From Planctomycetota bacterium (GTDB lineage: Bacteria; Planctomycetota; Phycisphaerae; Phycisphaerales; UBA1924), in NCBI GenBank assembly GCA_024276195.1, contig JAJRXR010000075.1, forward strand, positions 20,012 to 84,011: a DNA stretch of 64,000 nt, given 5' to 3'. This document shows, piece by piece, positions 41,105 through 49,987 of this stretch. A program made the translations under genes and the position numbers. The notes beneath the pieces were generated by a model, which ran no database searches, was not told the DNA's origin, and was given only the letters and a program-made list of their open reading frames with translations. How positions within the stretch are numbered: the stretch's first letter is position 1; the number at the start of each line of letters is the position of its first letter.

Positions 41105-41931
41105 GCGACGGGCTCGACAGCTCGCTTCCGATGATCGAGATCCGAGGGCTCCACAAGGTGTTCAAGGTGGGCGAGGGGCGTGTGCACGCGCTGCGCGGGG
41201 TGGACCTGCGGATCATGCCCAACGAGTTTGTGGCGATCATGGGCGCGTCGGGCTCGGGCAAGAGCACGCTGATGAACATCCTGGGCGCGCTCGACAAGCC
41301 GACGAAGGGTGTGTACCTGCTGCGGGGCAAGGCGACGCACGCGATGGGGATGTCGCGCCTGGCGAGTGTGCGCAACGAGGAGATCGGGTTTATCTTTCAG
41401 AGCTTCGAGCTGCTGAACCGGGCGTCGGCGCTGAAGAACGTGATGCTGCCGATGCTGTACTCGAACCAGCGGATTTTTAGCGCCCGGCGGCGCGCCAAGC
41501 GGGCGTTGGAGCTTGTCGGGCTGAGCGATCGGATGAGCCACAGGCCCAACCAGCTCTCGGGCGGGCAGCGTCAGCGTGTCGCGATCGCGCGGGCGCTGGT
41601 GAACGACCCGGCGATCTTGCTGGCCGACGAGCCGACGGGCAACCTGGACACGAAGACGACCTCGGAGATCATCGGTCTGTTCCGCAAGCTGCACGAGAAC
41701 GGGCAGACGATCATCGTGGTGACGCACGAGGAGGACGTCGCGGGGTACAGCGACCGGATCGTGCGCCTGCGTGACGGCGAGATCGTCTCGGACCACCCGA
41801 CGAGCGAGGACCCGATGCACCAGGCGTGGGTGCGCCGGATGAGTGAGGGGATGGGTGGGGTTGCTGGCGCGAGCGAGGCGGAGATCGACGAGGGCAGCCC
41901 GGAGCCCGAGGCGCAGGAGAGCGCGCGATGA
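41101..41931 (+). CDS. MacB-type ABC transporter ATPase
   Basis: 276 residues. Walker A is GASGSGKSTLMNILGALD, the signature LSGGQRQRVAIARAL and Walker B ILLADEPTGNLD, which is the LolD/MacB subfamily. It powers a mechanotransmitting export system with the permease that follows. The C-terminus ends in acidic residues (EIDEGSPEPEAQ). The ATG overlaps the upstream stop by four bases, and its own stop overlaps the next start likewise, so translation is coupled throughout. Confidence 0.94.
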   Translation: MSDGLDSSLPMIEIRGLHKVFKVGEGRVHALRGVDLRIMPNEFVAIMGASGSGKSTLMNILGALDKPTKGVYLLRGKATHAMGMSRLASVRNEEIGFIFQSFELLNRASALKNVMLPMLYSNQRIFSARRRAKRALELVGLSDRMSHRPNQLSGGQRQRVAIARALVNDPAILLADEPTGNLDTKTTSEIIGLFRKLHENGQTIIVVTHEEDVAGYSDRIVRLRDGEIVSDHPTSEDPMHQAWVRRMSEGMGGVAGASEAEIDEGSPEPEAQESAR

Positions 41932-43187
41932 AGGTGATTCTTGCGGTCATCCTGTTTGTTGTGCGCCTGGTGGTGCAGACGGTGTTTTTGGCGCTCGGGC
42001 AGATCTGGGCGAACAAGACGCGGTCGGTGCTGACGTGCCTGGGGATTATTTTCGGTGTGGCCGCCGTGATCGCGGTGGTGGGGTTGCTCGGGGGGATGCG
42101 CGGGTTTGTGCTCAAGGAGTTCGAGACGATCGGCGCCAAGAAGATGTGGGTCTGGGGCGATGTGCCCGAGTCCAAAGAGTCGGTGATGTCGTGGACGGAC
42201 GTCAAGATGACGCTCTCCGAGGCGAAGCTGATCCTTGAGAAGGCGCCGTCGATCGACACGCTCACGCCCATGACCGAGATGGGCATGGGCGTGTCGTACA
42301 AGGGCAAGGTTTTGCAGGGCATCCGGGTCAAGGGGGTGTGGAGCGAGTGGCACGAGATCGAGGACCGTCAGGTAATCTACGGGCGCCCGTTCTCGCGCAT
42401 TGATGAGGAAGAGGCGCGCCAGGTGGCGCTGGTGAACCTGACGGCGATCGAGAAGCTCGGTCTGAGCACGGACCCGTCGGGGGAGTACATCCTGCTGGAT
42501 AACCGGCGGTTCCTGGTGATCGGGCTGGTGGAGACCAAGGACTTCAGCTTCGCCGACGGCGGGCAGGGCGCCGAGGCCGAGATCATCATCCCGTACGCGA
42601 CCGTCAAGTCGATGAACCCGTACTCCGGGGTCTACTTCACGATGCAGATGAAGGACCCGGACGCGGCGGACGACGCCGAGGCGGAGGTCCGGTTCATTCT
42701 TCGCAACCGGCGGGGGCTCGGGCCGGAGGATGAGGACACGTTCGGGATTCAGGTGCTGCAGAGCGTGATCGAGCAGTTCAACATGATCGCCAGCGTCGCG
42801 ACGATCGGGGGGTTCTTTGTCGCGGCGATCTCGCTGTTCGTGGGCGGGATCGGGATCATGAACATCATGCTCGTGTCGGTGTCGGAGCGGACGCGGGAGA
42901 TCGGGCTGCGCAAGGCGGTGGGGGCGAAGCCGCCGACGGTGCTGCTGCAGTTTCTGGTCGAGGCGATCGTGCTGTGCCTGGTGGGCGGGCTGATCGGCCT
43001 CGGGATCGGCCAGGGCGTGATCATGGGCTTCCGCGCCGGGCTGGACTGGATGAGCGAGGCGGGGGTTCCCGTGTGGATCGTGGTGGGGGTGCTGGCGGTG
43101 ACGGGCGCCACGGGCGTGATCTTTGGCATGTTCCCGGCGATCAAGGCGGCCAGGCTCAACCCGATCGACGCGCTGCGCCACGAATAA
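41928..43187 (+). CDS. MacB-type ABC permease (FtsX family)
   Basis: 419 residues. An N-terminal transmembrane helix precedes a periplasmic MacB_PCD domain (about 60-280), then three C-terminal transmembrane helices with the FtsX-family motif MLVSVSERTREIGLRKAVGA. Unlike E. coli MacB the ATPase is a separate gene, as is common elsewhere. It probably exports a peptide, lipoprotein or small molecule with the adaptor and TolC-like protein. The substrate is not indicated. Confidence 0.93.
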   Translation: MKVILAVILFVVRLVVQTVFLALGQIWANKTRSVLTCLGIIFGVAAVIAVVGLLGGMRGFVLKEFETIGAKKMWVWGDVPESKESVMSWTDVKMTLSEAKLILEKAPSIDTLTPMTEMGMGVSYKGKVLQGIRVKGVWSEWHEIEDRQVIYGRPFSRIDEEEARQVALVNLTAIEKLGLSTDPSGEYILLDNRRFLVIGLVETKDFSFADGGQGAEAEIIIPYATVKSMNPYSGVYFTMQMKDPDAADDAEAEVRFILRNRRGLGPEDEDTFGIQVLQSVIEQFNMIASVATIGGFFVAAISLFVGGIGIMNIMLVSVSERTREIGLRKAVGAKPPTVLLQFLVEAIVLCLVGGLIGLGIGQGVIMGFRAGLDWMSEAGVPVWIVVGVLAVTGATGVIFGMFPAIKAARLNPIDALRHE

Positions 43188-43256
43188 ACCTTTCTTGAAA
43201 CGCCAATCCTGAGACGCCAAGACGCCTCGGACCGATCTGTTCTCTAGAGGACCCGG

Positions 43257-45128
43257 ATGCACACGACACACGAGTTGGCCAGACAAAGTACCCCGATCGT
43301 GCGCTTCGCTGCAGGGGGCGCGTTGGTCGGGATGGCGCTCGCGCTGAGCGCCTGCACCAACCCGTTCGGGTCGGACCCGATGGACTACGACCGGCGCACG
43401 TCCGGCGAGCGGCTGCGCGAGATCCGCTCGCTGCCGGTCGATCGCTACCGGGCGCCGGAGGTTGACGCGCAGGTCGAGACGGACAGCGCGGTCGCGGCGG
43501 CCCGGGCGCGCTTCGAGGCGATGGAGACGTACGAGCTCTCGCTTGAGCAGGCGCGGGCCGAGACGCTGACGAACAACCTGGGGCTTCGGGCGACGCTGGT
43601 GGCGCCCGCGATCGCCGCGGAGGCGGTCAACGTGGAGGAGGGGCGGTTCGAGGGGGTCTTCACGCTCTCGGGCGCCTGGATTGAAACCGATTCGCCGACG
43701 GCCTCGACACTCGCGGGCTCGCAGACACGGACGCAAACGATCACGCCGGGCCTGCGCATTCCGCTGCGCACGGGGGGGGAGGCGTCGATCACGGTGCCGA
43801 TCACGAAGTTTCAGACGGACAACGCGTTCAGCACGCTCAACCCGGCGGTGACGGCGGATTTGCAGTTCTCGCTGAGCCACAACCTGCTCCGGGGCGCGGG
43901 TCGGCGCGCGACGATGCACTCGGTGCGCATCGCCGACTACAACCGCCAGATTTCTGAGGTACAGACCAAGCTCGAGATCATCCGTCAGCTCGCGGGGGTG
44001 GACCGCTCGTACTGGCGCCTGTTCGCGTCGCGCGAGGTGCTGCATGTCCGCCTGCAGCAGTACGAGCTGGCCCACGAGCAGCTCGCGCGGGCCGAGCGTC
44101 AGAACCGGGCGGGGACGGTGGCCGAGATCGAGGTCATCCGGGCGCGCTCGGGCGTGGCGGACCGGGTGGACCAGATCCTGCGCGCCCAGAACCAGGTTTT
44201 GCTGCAGGAGCGCGAGCTCAAGCGGATCGTGAACATCCCGGGTCTGGACGTGGACACGGATGTGATTCTTGTGCCCGCGAGCCCGCCGGATCCGGTGCGG
44301 TATCTGTTTGACCGGGGCGAGCTGATGGGCGAGGCGCTGGCCACGCGGATGGAGCTGCTTGAGGACGAGCTGCGCCTTGCCATGGACGCAGCGACGATCG
44401 CCTTCAACCGCAACCAGGCGTTGCCGCTGCTGGCGATGAACTACACCTACCGCATCAACAGCCTGGGCGGGACCACGGGCGACGCCTTCAGCCAGCTCGC
44501 GGACAACAACTTCGAGGATTGGACCGTGGGGCTCAACGCGGAGGTGCCGCTGGGCAACCAGCAGCGACGCGCCGCGGTCGCGCAGAGTGTCTTGGCAAGG
44601 CTCCAGCGCCTGAGCACGCGCGAGGCAAGGCGCCAGACCATCCGCAAGGAGGTGCTCGACGCGATCGACAAGCTCGAGAGCGACTGGCAGCGCATCCTCG
44701 CGGCCCGCGAGACGGTGATCCTCAACACCCGCTCGCTCGAGGCCGAGCAGCGCCAGTTCGGGGTCGGGCGTTCGACGAGCACGGACGTGCTCAACGCGGA
44801 CACGCGCCTGGGCGAGGCTCGACTGACCGAGATCCAGGCGATCGCGGATTATCAGATCAGCCAGGTGGATTTGGCGTTCGCGTCGGGGCTGATGATGGGC
44901 GCGACCAAGGTCCGGTGGGAGGTCAACGACCCAAGGGGGACGCCCGAGGCCGAGGCCCAGCGGGCGGGCGAGCCCGATTACTCGCCCGGGACCGGGCAGG
45001 TGTACCGGGCCAAAGACCCGGCGCCTCTTGGCGAGCTGGAGCCCGAAATATCGGCGCAACTGCCCGCGGCGCCGGCGACGGCGGATGTTGAGCCCGTTGT
45101 CCCGATCGAGCCAAACTCGGGGGGCTGA
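43257..45128 (+). CDS. TolC/NodT-family outer-membrane efflux lipoprotein
   Basis: 623 residues. The signal peptide ends in lipobox LSAC (C about 33), so the N-terminus is probably lipid-anchored, like OprM/NodT. Two outer-membrane efflux repeats follow; the second holds QVDLAFASGLM near the end. TolC proteins form trimeric channels through the outer membrane and periplasm. It completes the MacA-MacB-TolC set starting at 39707. It is longer than usual owing to about 60 residues at each end, the C-terminus being Pro/Glu-rich. The ATG follows the permease stop by 69 bases. Confidence 0.9.
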   Translation: MHTTHELARQSTPIVRFAAGGALVGMALALSACTNPFGSDPMDYDRRTSGERLREIRSLPVDRYRAPEVDAQVETDSAVAAARARFEAMETYELSLEQARAETLTNNLGLRATLVAPAIAAEAVNVEEGRFEGVFTLSGAWIETDSPTASTLAGSQTRTQTITPGLRIPLRTGGEASITVPITKFQTDNAFSTLNPAVTADLQFSLSHNLLRGAGRRATMHSVRIADYNRQISEVQTKLEIIRQLAGVDRSYWRLFASREVLHVRLQQYELAHEQLARAERQNRAGTVAEIEVIRARSGVADRVDQILRAQNQVLLQERELKRIVNIPGLDVDTDVILVPASPPDPVRYLFDRGELMGEALATRMELLEDELRLAMDAATIAFNRNQALPLLAMNYTYRINSLGGTTGDAFSQLADNNFEDWTVGLNAEVPLGNQQRRAAVAQSVLARLQRLSTREARRQTIRKEVLDAIDKLESDWQRILAARETVILNTRSLEAEQRQFGVGRSTSTDVLNADTRLGEARLTEIQAIADYQISQVDLAFASGLMMGATKVRWEVNDPRGTPEAEAQRAGEPDYSPGTGQVYRAKDPAPLGELEPEISAQLPAAPATADVEPVVPIEPNSGG

Positions 45129-45147
45129 TCGCCCGATCACCGGGGGC

Positions 45148-45399
45148 ATGAGCAGGCCCGCTGATCGCGCAGAGCACCCGACCCCAGCGACCCCAGCGAC
45201 CCCCACGAGCCCGAAGAGTTCGACGAGCGAGGCGCCGGCGCCTCAGGTTGAGTCGCAGATCGAGCCGCACGACGAGCTGCTGCGGTTCGCGGCCAACGCC
45301 GACGAGCTGGCGCAGCGGATCTGGAACGGGCAGGGCACGGACCTGAACCATCTGATTGGTGATGCGATTCAATCGCGCGAAACGCTCCGGGCCGCCTGA
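45148..45399 (+). CDS. Small hypothetical protein
   Basis: 83 residues from ATG 45148. The N-terminal half is Pro/Thr/Ser-rich and probably disordered; the C-terminal half (HDELLRFAANADELAQRIWNGQ, GTDLNHLIGDAIQSR) is probably helical. The last 22 codons are duplicated at 46040-46107 with 63 of 68 bases identical. No family is recognised. It lies 19 bases after the TolC-like gene and may share its transcript. Confidence 0.55.
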   Translation: MSRPADRAEHPTPATPATPTSPKSSTSEAPAPQVESQIEPHDELLRFAANADELAQRIWNGQGTDLNHLIGDAIQSRETLRAA

Positions 45400-45406
45400 G
45401 CGCGGC

Positions 45407-45895
45407 TTACTTCCGCGTGTAGCGCGCGACCATGAACTCGACCCACTCGCCGTCCTGCCCCGGTGTGCGCGAGCGCAGCAGGCGCGTGTTCTCGTCCACG
45501 ATCTCGATGACGTCCTGGTACGTCGCCAGCTTGCCTTCCTCAAAGAACGACGGGCCCTCGGTGTTGAGCGGGAGGATCTTGCCACCTTCTTCGAGCTGGC
45601 CTTCGTAGACAAACATGCTGGTCATCACCGAGCAGACCCAGTTGCCGACGAAACGCTCGCGGGCTGGGTCGTAGCCGAGCGTCATCCGCATGGACATTGT
45701 GCCGGCGTTGTCGGGCATCTCGCCCTGCCCCTCGCAGATGATCCAGAGGTCGCCCAGCGCGCGCACGGTTTCGGCGCCCGTGCTCTTGATCTTGGGCTGA
45801 TCCTGGCCCATGTCGGCCTCGGACTCGAACGTCCACTCGCCAACGAGCTTCTGAAGCCACTCGTGCTGATGCTGGGATTTGGCGTTGCAGTCCAT
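45407..45895 (-). CDS. DUF1579-family protein
   Basis: 162 residues. The family pattern is HEWLQKLVGEWTFESEADMG ... WIICEGQGEMPDN ... MRMTLGYDPARERFVGNW. DUF1579 proteins are small lipocalin-like beta barrels of unknown role. The ATG 45895 has AGGAG upstream (TTTTCAGGAGATTCC), so the in-frame ATG at 45952 is not used. It converges on the small gene at 45148 with 7 bases between the stops. Confidence 0.85.
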   Translation of the reverse strand: MDCNAKSQHQHEWLQKLVGEWTFESEADMGQDQPKIKSTGAETVRALGDLWIICEGQGEMPDNAGTMSMRMTLGYDPARERFVGNWVCSVMTSMFVYEGQLEEGGKILPLNTEGPSFFEEGKLATYQDVIEIVDENTRLLRSRTPGQDGEWVEFMVARYTRK

Positions 45896-45960
45896 TGGAA
45901 TCTCCTGAAAAGGCGCCGGGGAGCAAAGACATGCGAAATCGGAGGCCGGCACTGGTTGAG

Positions 45961-46123
45961 TCTACTTTGCCTTATGCAGTGTGCTACATTCGGGGCAGCA
46001 GAATGCTTCGCCGGAAGGGCAGAGGCCGCTGAGGTCGTACAGCGTATCTGGAACGGGCAGGGCACTGATCTGAACCATCTGATTGGTGATGCGATTCAGT
46101 CACGCGATGAGCGGACGGCGTGA
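45961..46123. pseudogene. Mosaic of two gene fragments
   Basis: Two remnants abut. On the minus strand, 46036 down to 45961 reads YDLSGLC...CCPEC...stop, the end of a CxYDLxGL...CPECG zinc ribbon like the intact one encoded next door (46125-46493). On the plus strand, 46040-46107 is a 93% copy of the end of the gene at 45148 (QRIWNGQGTDLNHLIGDAIQSR). A plus-strand open frame 45974-46123 runs through both, but it begins in the antisense of the ribbon, so it is probably not a gene. The junction is near 46037. Confidence 0.7.
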
Positions 46124-46124
46124 G

Positions 46125-46493
46125 TCAGGGATTGTGGCTGATCGATGTCCCACATTCGGGACATTGTTGAATCTCTTCAGCACCACAGAGTCCACGCAAG
46201 TCATAGTTGCACTCAGGACACACTTCCCAAGGGGGCGGTAGCTTCGGGCGTGTGCCGGGAAGGACCTCGGCGAGTGCGAGGCACAGGAGCGCGAACCACG
46301 CGATGGGCGCCGTTCCACATACGAACCAGGCGGTGCTTATCCCTGCGAGTGTCGTGCTCCCGCTCGGGTTCGTGGAGAGCAGGTTGAGCGAGTTGAGCAA
46401 GAAGAGCAACAGAAACGACAGGGTGAGCCATGCGAGCGGGAATATGGTGATCCAGAGCGTCTTGATCAGCGTTGCACGAGTCTTTGGCTTCAC
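46125..46493 (-). CDS. Small membrane protein with CPECG zinc ribbon
   Basis: 122 residues. Two transmembrane helices (about 9-37 and 48-76) and a C-terminal Cys4 zinc ribbon (CPECNYDLRGL, CPECG) are seen, the same class as the protein at 9129-9644. These are common in Phycisphaerae and of unknown role. The ATG overlaps the stop of the M20 amidohydrolase gene by four bases (ATGA), so it is translated with that gene. Confidence 0.75.
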   Translation of the reverse strand: MKPKTRATLIKTLWITIFPLAWLTLSFLLLFLLNSLNLLSTNPSGSTTLAGISTAWFVCGTAPIAWFALLCLALAEVLPGTRPKLPPPWEVCPECNYDLRGLCGAEEIQQCPECGTSISHNP

Positions 46494-47809
46494 TTCCCCA
46501 GTATCTCCAGCGCCGCTGTTGTCATGGCCTCAACCCCGGCCGTGATCGTCGGCTTCGCATCGGGCGCGAAGTACGGCGTGTGCAGGCTGGGCAGGGTCTT
46601 GCCCTCGGCTTTGAGCTGGTCGTACATCTCTTGCTCGATGGCGCCGACGCGGAACATGAGGCTGGGGATGGGCGGGCTCTGGCGTCCGTAGCGGGCGAAG
46701 TCTTCGCCGCCCATGATGGGCGTGCCGGGCAGGATGCGCTCGCGGCCCATGCGATCGGCGATGACCTGTTCGATGCGCGCTGTCAGGGCCGGGTCGTTGT
46801 ACAGCGACGGCGTGAACTCGTCCTTGACGACGACGTCGGGGAGCTTGTCCTCGGGGATGCCGAAGGCGCGGGCGTTGCCGATGGTGATGCGTTTGATGGC
46901 CGCGAGGAGTTTGGCGCGGGTTTCATCGTCGTAGGAGCGGACGGTGACCTGGAGGTCGGCCCGTTCGGAGATGATGTTGTGCTTGGTTCCCGCGTGGATG
47001 GAGCCGACCGTCACGACGGCGGGCGCCTGCGGGTCGATCTCGCGGCTGACGACGGTCTGCAGGTCCATGATGATCGACGCGGCCAGGACGATGGGGTCTT
47101 TGGTGGTGTGGGGGGCGGAGCCGTGCCCGCCGATGCCGTGGATGGTGATGTCAACGGAATCGACGTTGGCCATGGCCCAGCCGGGGACGAAGGCGAACGA
47201 GCCGGCGGGGTGGTTGGACGAAACATGGAAGGCGATGTTGAAGTCGGGGCGTGGGAAGCGGGTGAAGAGGCCGTCTTCGAGCATGGCCTTGGCGCCGGCG
47301 CCGCGTTCCTCGGCGGGCTGACCGATCATCATCAGCGTGCCCGACCACTGGCCGCGCATCTCCATCAGGCGCCTGGCGGTCCCGACGAGGACGGTCATGT
47401 GGACATCGTGCCCGCAGGCGTGCATGACGGAGACTTCTTGCCCGGTTTGTTCTGTGGCGCGGGCGGTGGAGGCGTAGGGCAGGCCGGTGCGTTCTTCGAC
47501 GGGGAGGGCGTCGAGGTCGGAGCGGATCATGAGGGTGGGGCCGGGGCCGTTGTGGAAGAGGGCGACGAAGCCGTGCCCGCCGACGCTTTCGGTGACGTCC
47601 ATGCCGGCGGCCCGCAGCTCGCGCGCGAGGCGTTTGGCGGTGTTGGCTTCCTGAAAGCTCAGCTCGGGGTTTGAGTGCAGGTGGTGGTAGAGGGCTTCGA
47701 GGGATTGGTAATCGCCCTCGATGGCCCGGGACAGGGCGTCCTGGGCGAGGGCGACCGTCGTCATCGTCGCAACCGCGAGAAGTGCCAGGGGCAATCTGAA
47801 CCGGGTCAT
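46490..47809 (-). CDS. Exported M20-family amidohydrolase
   Basis: 439 residues. A signal peptide (LPLALLAVATMTTVALAQ) leads into an M20 metallohydrolase. Metal-ligand motifs are MHACGHDVHMTVL, QPAEERGAGAKAM and the C-terminal MGGEDFARY. These are typical of the IAA-Leu-resistant/N-acyl-L-amino acid amidohydrolase group, which cleaves N-acyl amino acids or peptides in the periplasm. The ATG has AGGAG upstream. The tRNA-Ser gene lies 35 bases upstream. Confidence 0.9.
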   Translation of the reverse strand: MTRFRLPLALLAVATMTTVALAQDALSRAIEGDYQSLEALYHHLHSNPELSFQEANTAKRLARELRAAGMDVTESVGGHGFVALFHNGPGPTLMIRSDLDALPVEERTGLPYASTARATEQTGQEVSVMHACGHDVHMTVLVGTARRLMEMRGQWSGTLMMIGQPAEERGAGAKAMLEDGLFTRFPRPDFNIAFHVSSNHPAGSFAFVPGWAMANVDSVDITIHGIGGHGSAPHTTKDPIVLAASIIMDLQTVVSREIDPQAPAVVTVGSIHAGTKHNIISERADLQVTVRSYDDETRAKLLAAIKRITIGNARAFGIPEDKLPDVVVKDEFTPSLYNDPALTARIEQVIADRMGRERILPGTPIMGGEDFARYGRQSPPIPSLMFRVGAIEQEMYDQLKAEGKTLPSLHTPYFAPDAKPTITAGVEAMTTAALEILGK

Positions 47810-47844
47810 GAGAATCTCCTCGGGCAGTAAGGAAGGAAAAAAAG

Positions 47845-47931
47845 CGGAGCCGGTGGGATTCGAACCCACGGAACCCTTGCGGGTTCACTCGATTTCAAGT
47901 CGAGCGCCTTCAGCCGCTCAGCCACAGCTCC
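47845..47931 (-). tRNA. tRNA-Ser(UGA)
   Basis: Reading the minus strand, a 7-base acceptor stem GGAGCTG pairs with CGGCTCC (one G-U), with discriminator G. The D-arm is GTGGCTGAGCGGCTGAAGGC. The anticodon stem is CTCGA/TCGAG with loop CTTGAAA, anticodon TGA. A long variable arm (GTGAACCCGCAAGGGTTCC) and the T-arm (GTGGGTTCGAATCCCAC) follow, as expected for tRNA-Ser. CCA is not encoded. A run of seven T residues follows the 3' end (47837-47843). Confidence 0.97.
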
Positions 47932-48023
47932 GAATAGCGCGATCTTGGCGCCGTGGGCAAGCGTACCCACGCCGGGCGTCGCCTCAACCGGGGGATACGA
48001 TCCAGCCCCAGGAGACCCCCCGC

Positions 48024-48644
48024 GTGAGCCCGATCGAGACCCTGACCTTCGCCGAGCTGCTCGATGAACTGGCGGCCAAGACGCCCGCGCCCGGGGGCGG
48101 GGCCGTCGCGGGGGCGGTGGGGGCGCTCGCGGGCGCCCTGGGCGGGATGGTCGTGGCGTATTCGGTGGGCAAGGCCTCGCTGAGCGAGCATCAGGACGAG
48201 CTCGAATCCGGGGCCAACCGGCTCCGGGCGGCCCGGGGCCTGCTGCTGGCGCTGGCGCACGAGGACGCCCGGGCGTACGGGCTGCTGACGGAGCTGCGCC
48301 GTCTGGCGGAGGATGATCCGAGGCGGGTGAGCGAGGAGGCGGGGGTGGAGGCGGCGGTGCTGGGGGCGCCGCGGGCAACGATGGCGGCGGCGATCGACCT
48401 GCTGCGATTGCTCGAATCGCTCGTGCCGATCACGAACAAGTTTTTGCACTCGGACCTAGCGGTCGCGGCGGTCCTGGGCGAGGCCACGGCCAGATCGGCG
48501 TGGTGGAACGTGCGCGTGAACCTCTCGATGGCCGACGAGGGGGCGAGGAAGACGATCGTGCGCGAGGGGCTGGCGTCGCTCGAAGACGCGCGGGCGCGGC
48601 GCGAGCGGATCGAGCGGGCGTGCAGCGACGGGAGCAGCGCATGA
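48024..48644 (+). CDS. Cyclodeaminase/cyclohydrolase-family protein (FTCD_C)
   Basis: 206 residues of helical FTCD_C fold. The glycine-rich opening TPAPGGGAVAGAVGALAGALGGMV is the hallmark of formimidoyltetrahydrofolate cyclodeaminase-like proteins, which act on C1-folate derivatives. Start is GTG 48024 with CAGGAGA just upstream. The stop overlaps the SpoIIE phosphatase gene start by four bases. No histidine-degradation gene is nearby, so a role in folate C1 handling is likely but the exact reaction is uncertain. Confidence 0.85.
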   Translation: MSPIETLTFAELLDELAAKTPAPGGGAVAGAVGALAGALGGMVVAYSVGKASLSEHQDELESGANRLRAARGLLLALAHEDARAYGLLTELRRLAEDDPRRVSEEAGVEAAVLGAPRATMAAAIDLLRLLESLVPITNKFLHSDLAVAAVLGEATARSAWWNVRVNLSMADEGARKTIVREGLASLEDARARRERIERACSDGSSA

Positions 48645-49987
48645 CGATTGGAGCCGACGAGCTTGACCTTCGGCGGGCTGACCTGAGCGCCAACTCCACG
48701 CTCAGCGAGCTGACCGAGCTGCTGCGCACGGGCAGCACGATCCAGGACCCCGCGGAGATGCTGGCGCACTACGCGTCCTGGTTCGGGCGAGATCCGGCGG
48801 CCATCGCCACGGACCTGCTTGTGACGGTGTCGAAGCGCGACATGCCCGAGGGGCGGTACAAGCTCACGCGCGTGCTCACGGCCCGCCAGCGCCTCGAAGA
48901 CGGGCGCGGCGTAGCCAACCCGTGGCGCGAGTGGGATCGGCTGCCCGAGGGCAGCGGCGGGCTGATCGGGATGATCCTCGAGCAGGACGAGCCGCAGTTG
49001 ATTACTGGGCTGGAGGCGCCCCACGATCCGGTGCTGGGCGAGCTGCTGGCGCCGATGCGCGCGTGCATGGCGACGCCGCACTTTGATGATGGGCAGGCGC
49101 TCAACTGGGCGTTGCAGTTCTCGATGGACCCGGCCCGCTGGTCGCCCGAGGATGTCGAGCGGTCGATGCTCAACGGGAACCTGCTGGGCACGGCCACGCG
49201 GAACCTGGTTTCCAAGCAGCAGGCCCAACTGCTCAACGAGCGCCTCGAGGCGCAGCTCGACGAGGTGGCGCGCGTGCAGCGGTCGCTGCTGCCGGACAAA
49301 ACACCCGAGATTCCCGGGCTGAAAATCGCCACAAGCTATCTGACGAGCGAGAAGGCGGGCGGGGATTACTACGACTTTCACAGGTTCAGCGAGACGCGAT
49401 GGGGGATCGTGATCGCGGATGTCTCCGGGCACGGCGCCGCGGCGGCGACGGTGATGGCGATGCTCCACGCGCTGTTCCCCCTGCGCAGCTCGGGCGACGC
49501 CTCGCCCATGGGATCGATCGAGGAGACCAACCGGCGTCTGTACCATTCGCTGCACGAGGGGATGTTTGTGACAGCCATGTTCATGCTCTACGACGCATCG
49601 ACGGGGGGGATGGAGTTTGTCCTGTGCGGGCACCCGCCGGCGCGGGTGCGCCGGGCGGACGGGCGCGTCGAAGAGCTCTCTGGTGAGGCGATGCTCCCGC
49701 TGGGCATTGTTGACCCGTACGAGCTTCGCGCCACACAGGGCAGACTGAACCCGGGCGACACGATCGTCATGTACACCGACGGGATCACCGAGGCGGCGCG
49801 GATCGACGAGGACGGGCGGCGCGACATGTTCGGCGTCGAGCGCCTCGACGAGGCCCTGCGCCGGTGCACCGGGCGCCCCTCGTGCGTGATCGATTCGGTC
49901 CACAAAGCCCTGTATGAGCACGTCGGCGCCATGACGCGGGACGACGACCAGACGCTCGTGGTCATCCAACGCGAGGGCGATGCGTGA
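48641..49987 (+). CDS. SpoIIE-type (PP2C) serine phosphatase
   Basis: 448 residues. The N-terminal half (about 1-190) is a divergent domain of unknown type. A helical linker containing LDEVARVQRSLLPDK, typical of RsbU-like phosphatases, leads to the PPM/SpoIIE catalytic domain (about 220-445) with metal motifs GGDYYDF, IADVSGHGAAA, MYTDGITEA and DDDQTLVVI. Such enzymes dephosphorylate anti-anti-sigma factors or similar partners. Neither an anti-sigma nor an anti-anti-sigma factor gene is in the window. Start overlaps the upstream stop. Confidence 0.88.
   Translation: MTIGADELDLRRADLSANSTLSELTELLRTGSTIQDPAEMLAHYASWFGRDPAAIATDLLVTVSKRDMPEGRYKLTRVLTARQRLEDGRGVANPWREWDRLPEGSGGLIGMILEQDEPQLITGLEAPHDPVLGELLAPMRACMATPHFDDGQALNWALQFSMDPARWSPEDVERSMLNGNLLGTATRNLVSKQQAQLLNERLEAQLDEVARVQRSLLPDKTPEIPGLKIATSYLTSEKAGGDYYDFHRFSETRWGIVIADVSGHGAAAATVMAMLHALFPLRSSGDASPMGSIEETNRRLYHSLHEGMFVTAMFMLYDASTGGMEFVLCGHPPARVRRADGRVEELSGEAMLPLGIVDPYELRATQGRLNPGDTIVMYTDGITEAARIDEDGRRDMFGVERLDEALRRCTGRPSCVIDSVHKALYEHVGAMTRDDDQTLVVIQREGDA

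Noticed and set aside
41571-45206. 1211-codon open frame on the minus strand
   Set aside because: It is the antisense shadow of the MacB ATPase, permease and TolC genes; high GC makes such frames long. It has no recognisable domain and is Arg/His-rich.
45356-46123. 255-codon plus-strand frame ending in the duplicated segment
   Set aside because: Most of it is antisense to the DUF1579 gene; only the last part is a real gene fragment.
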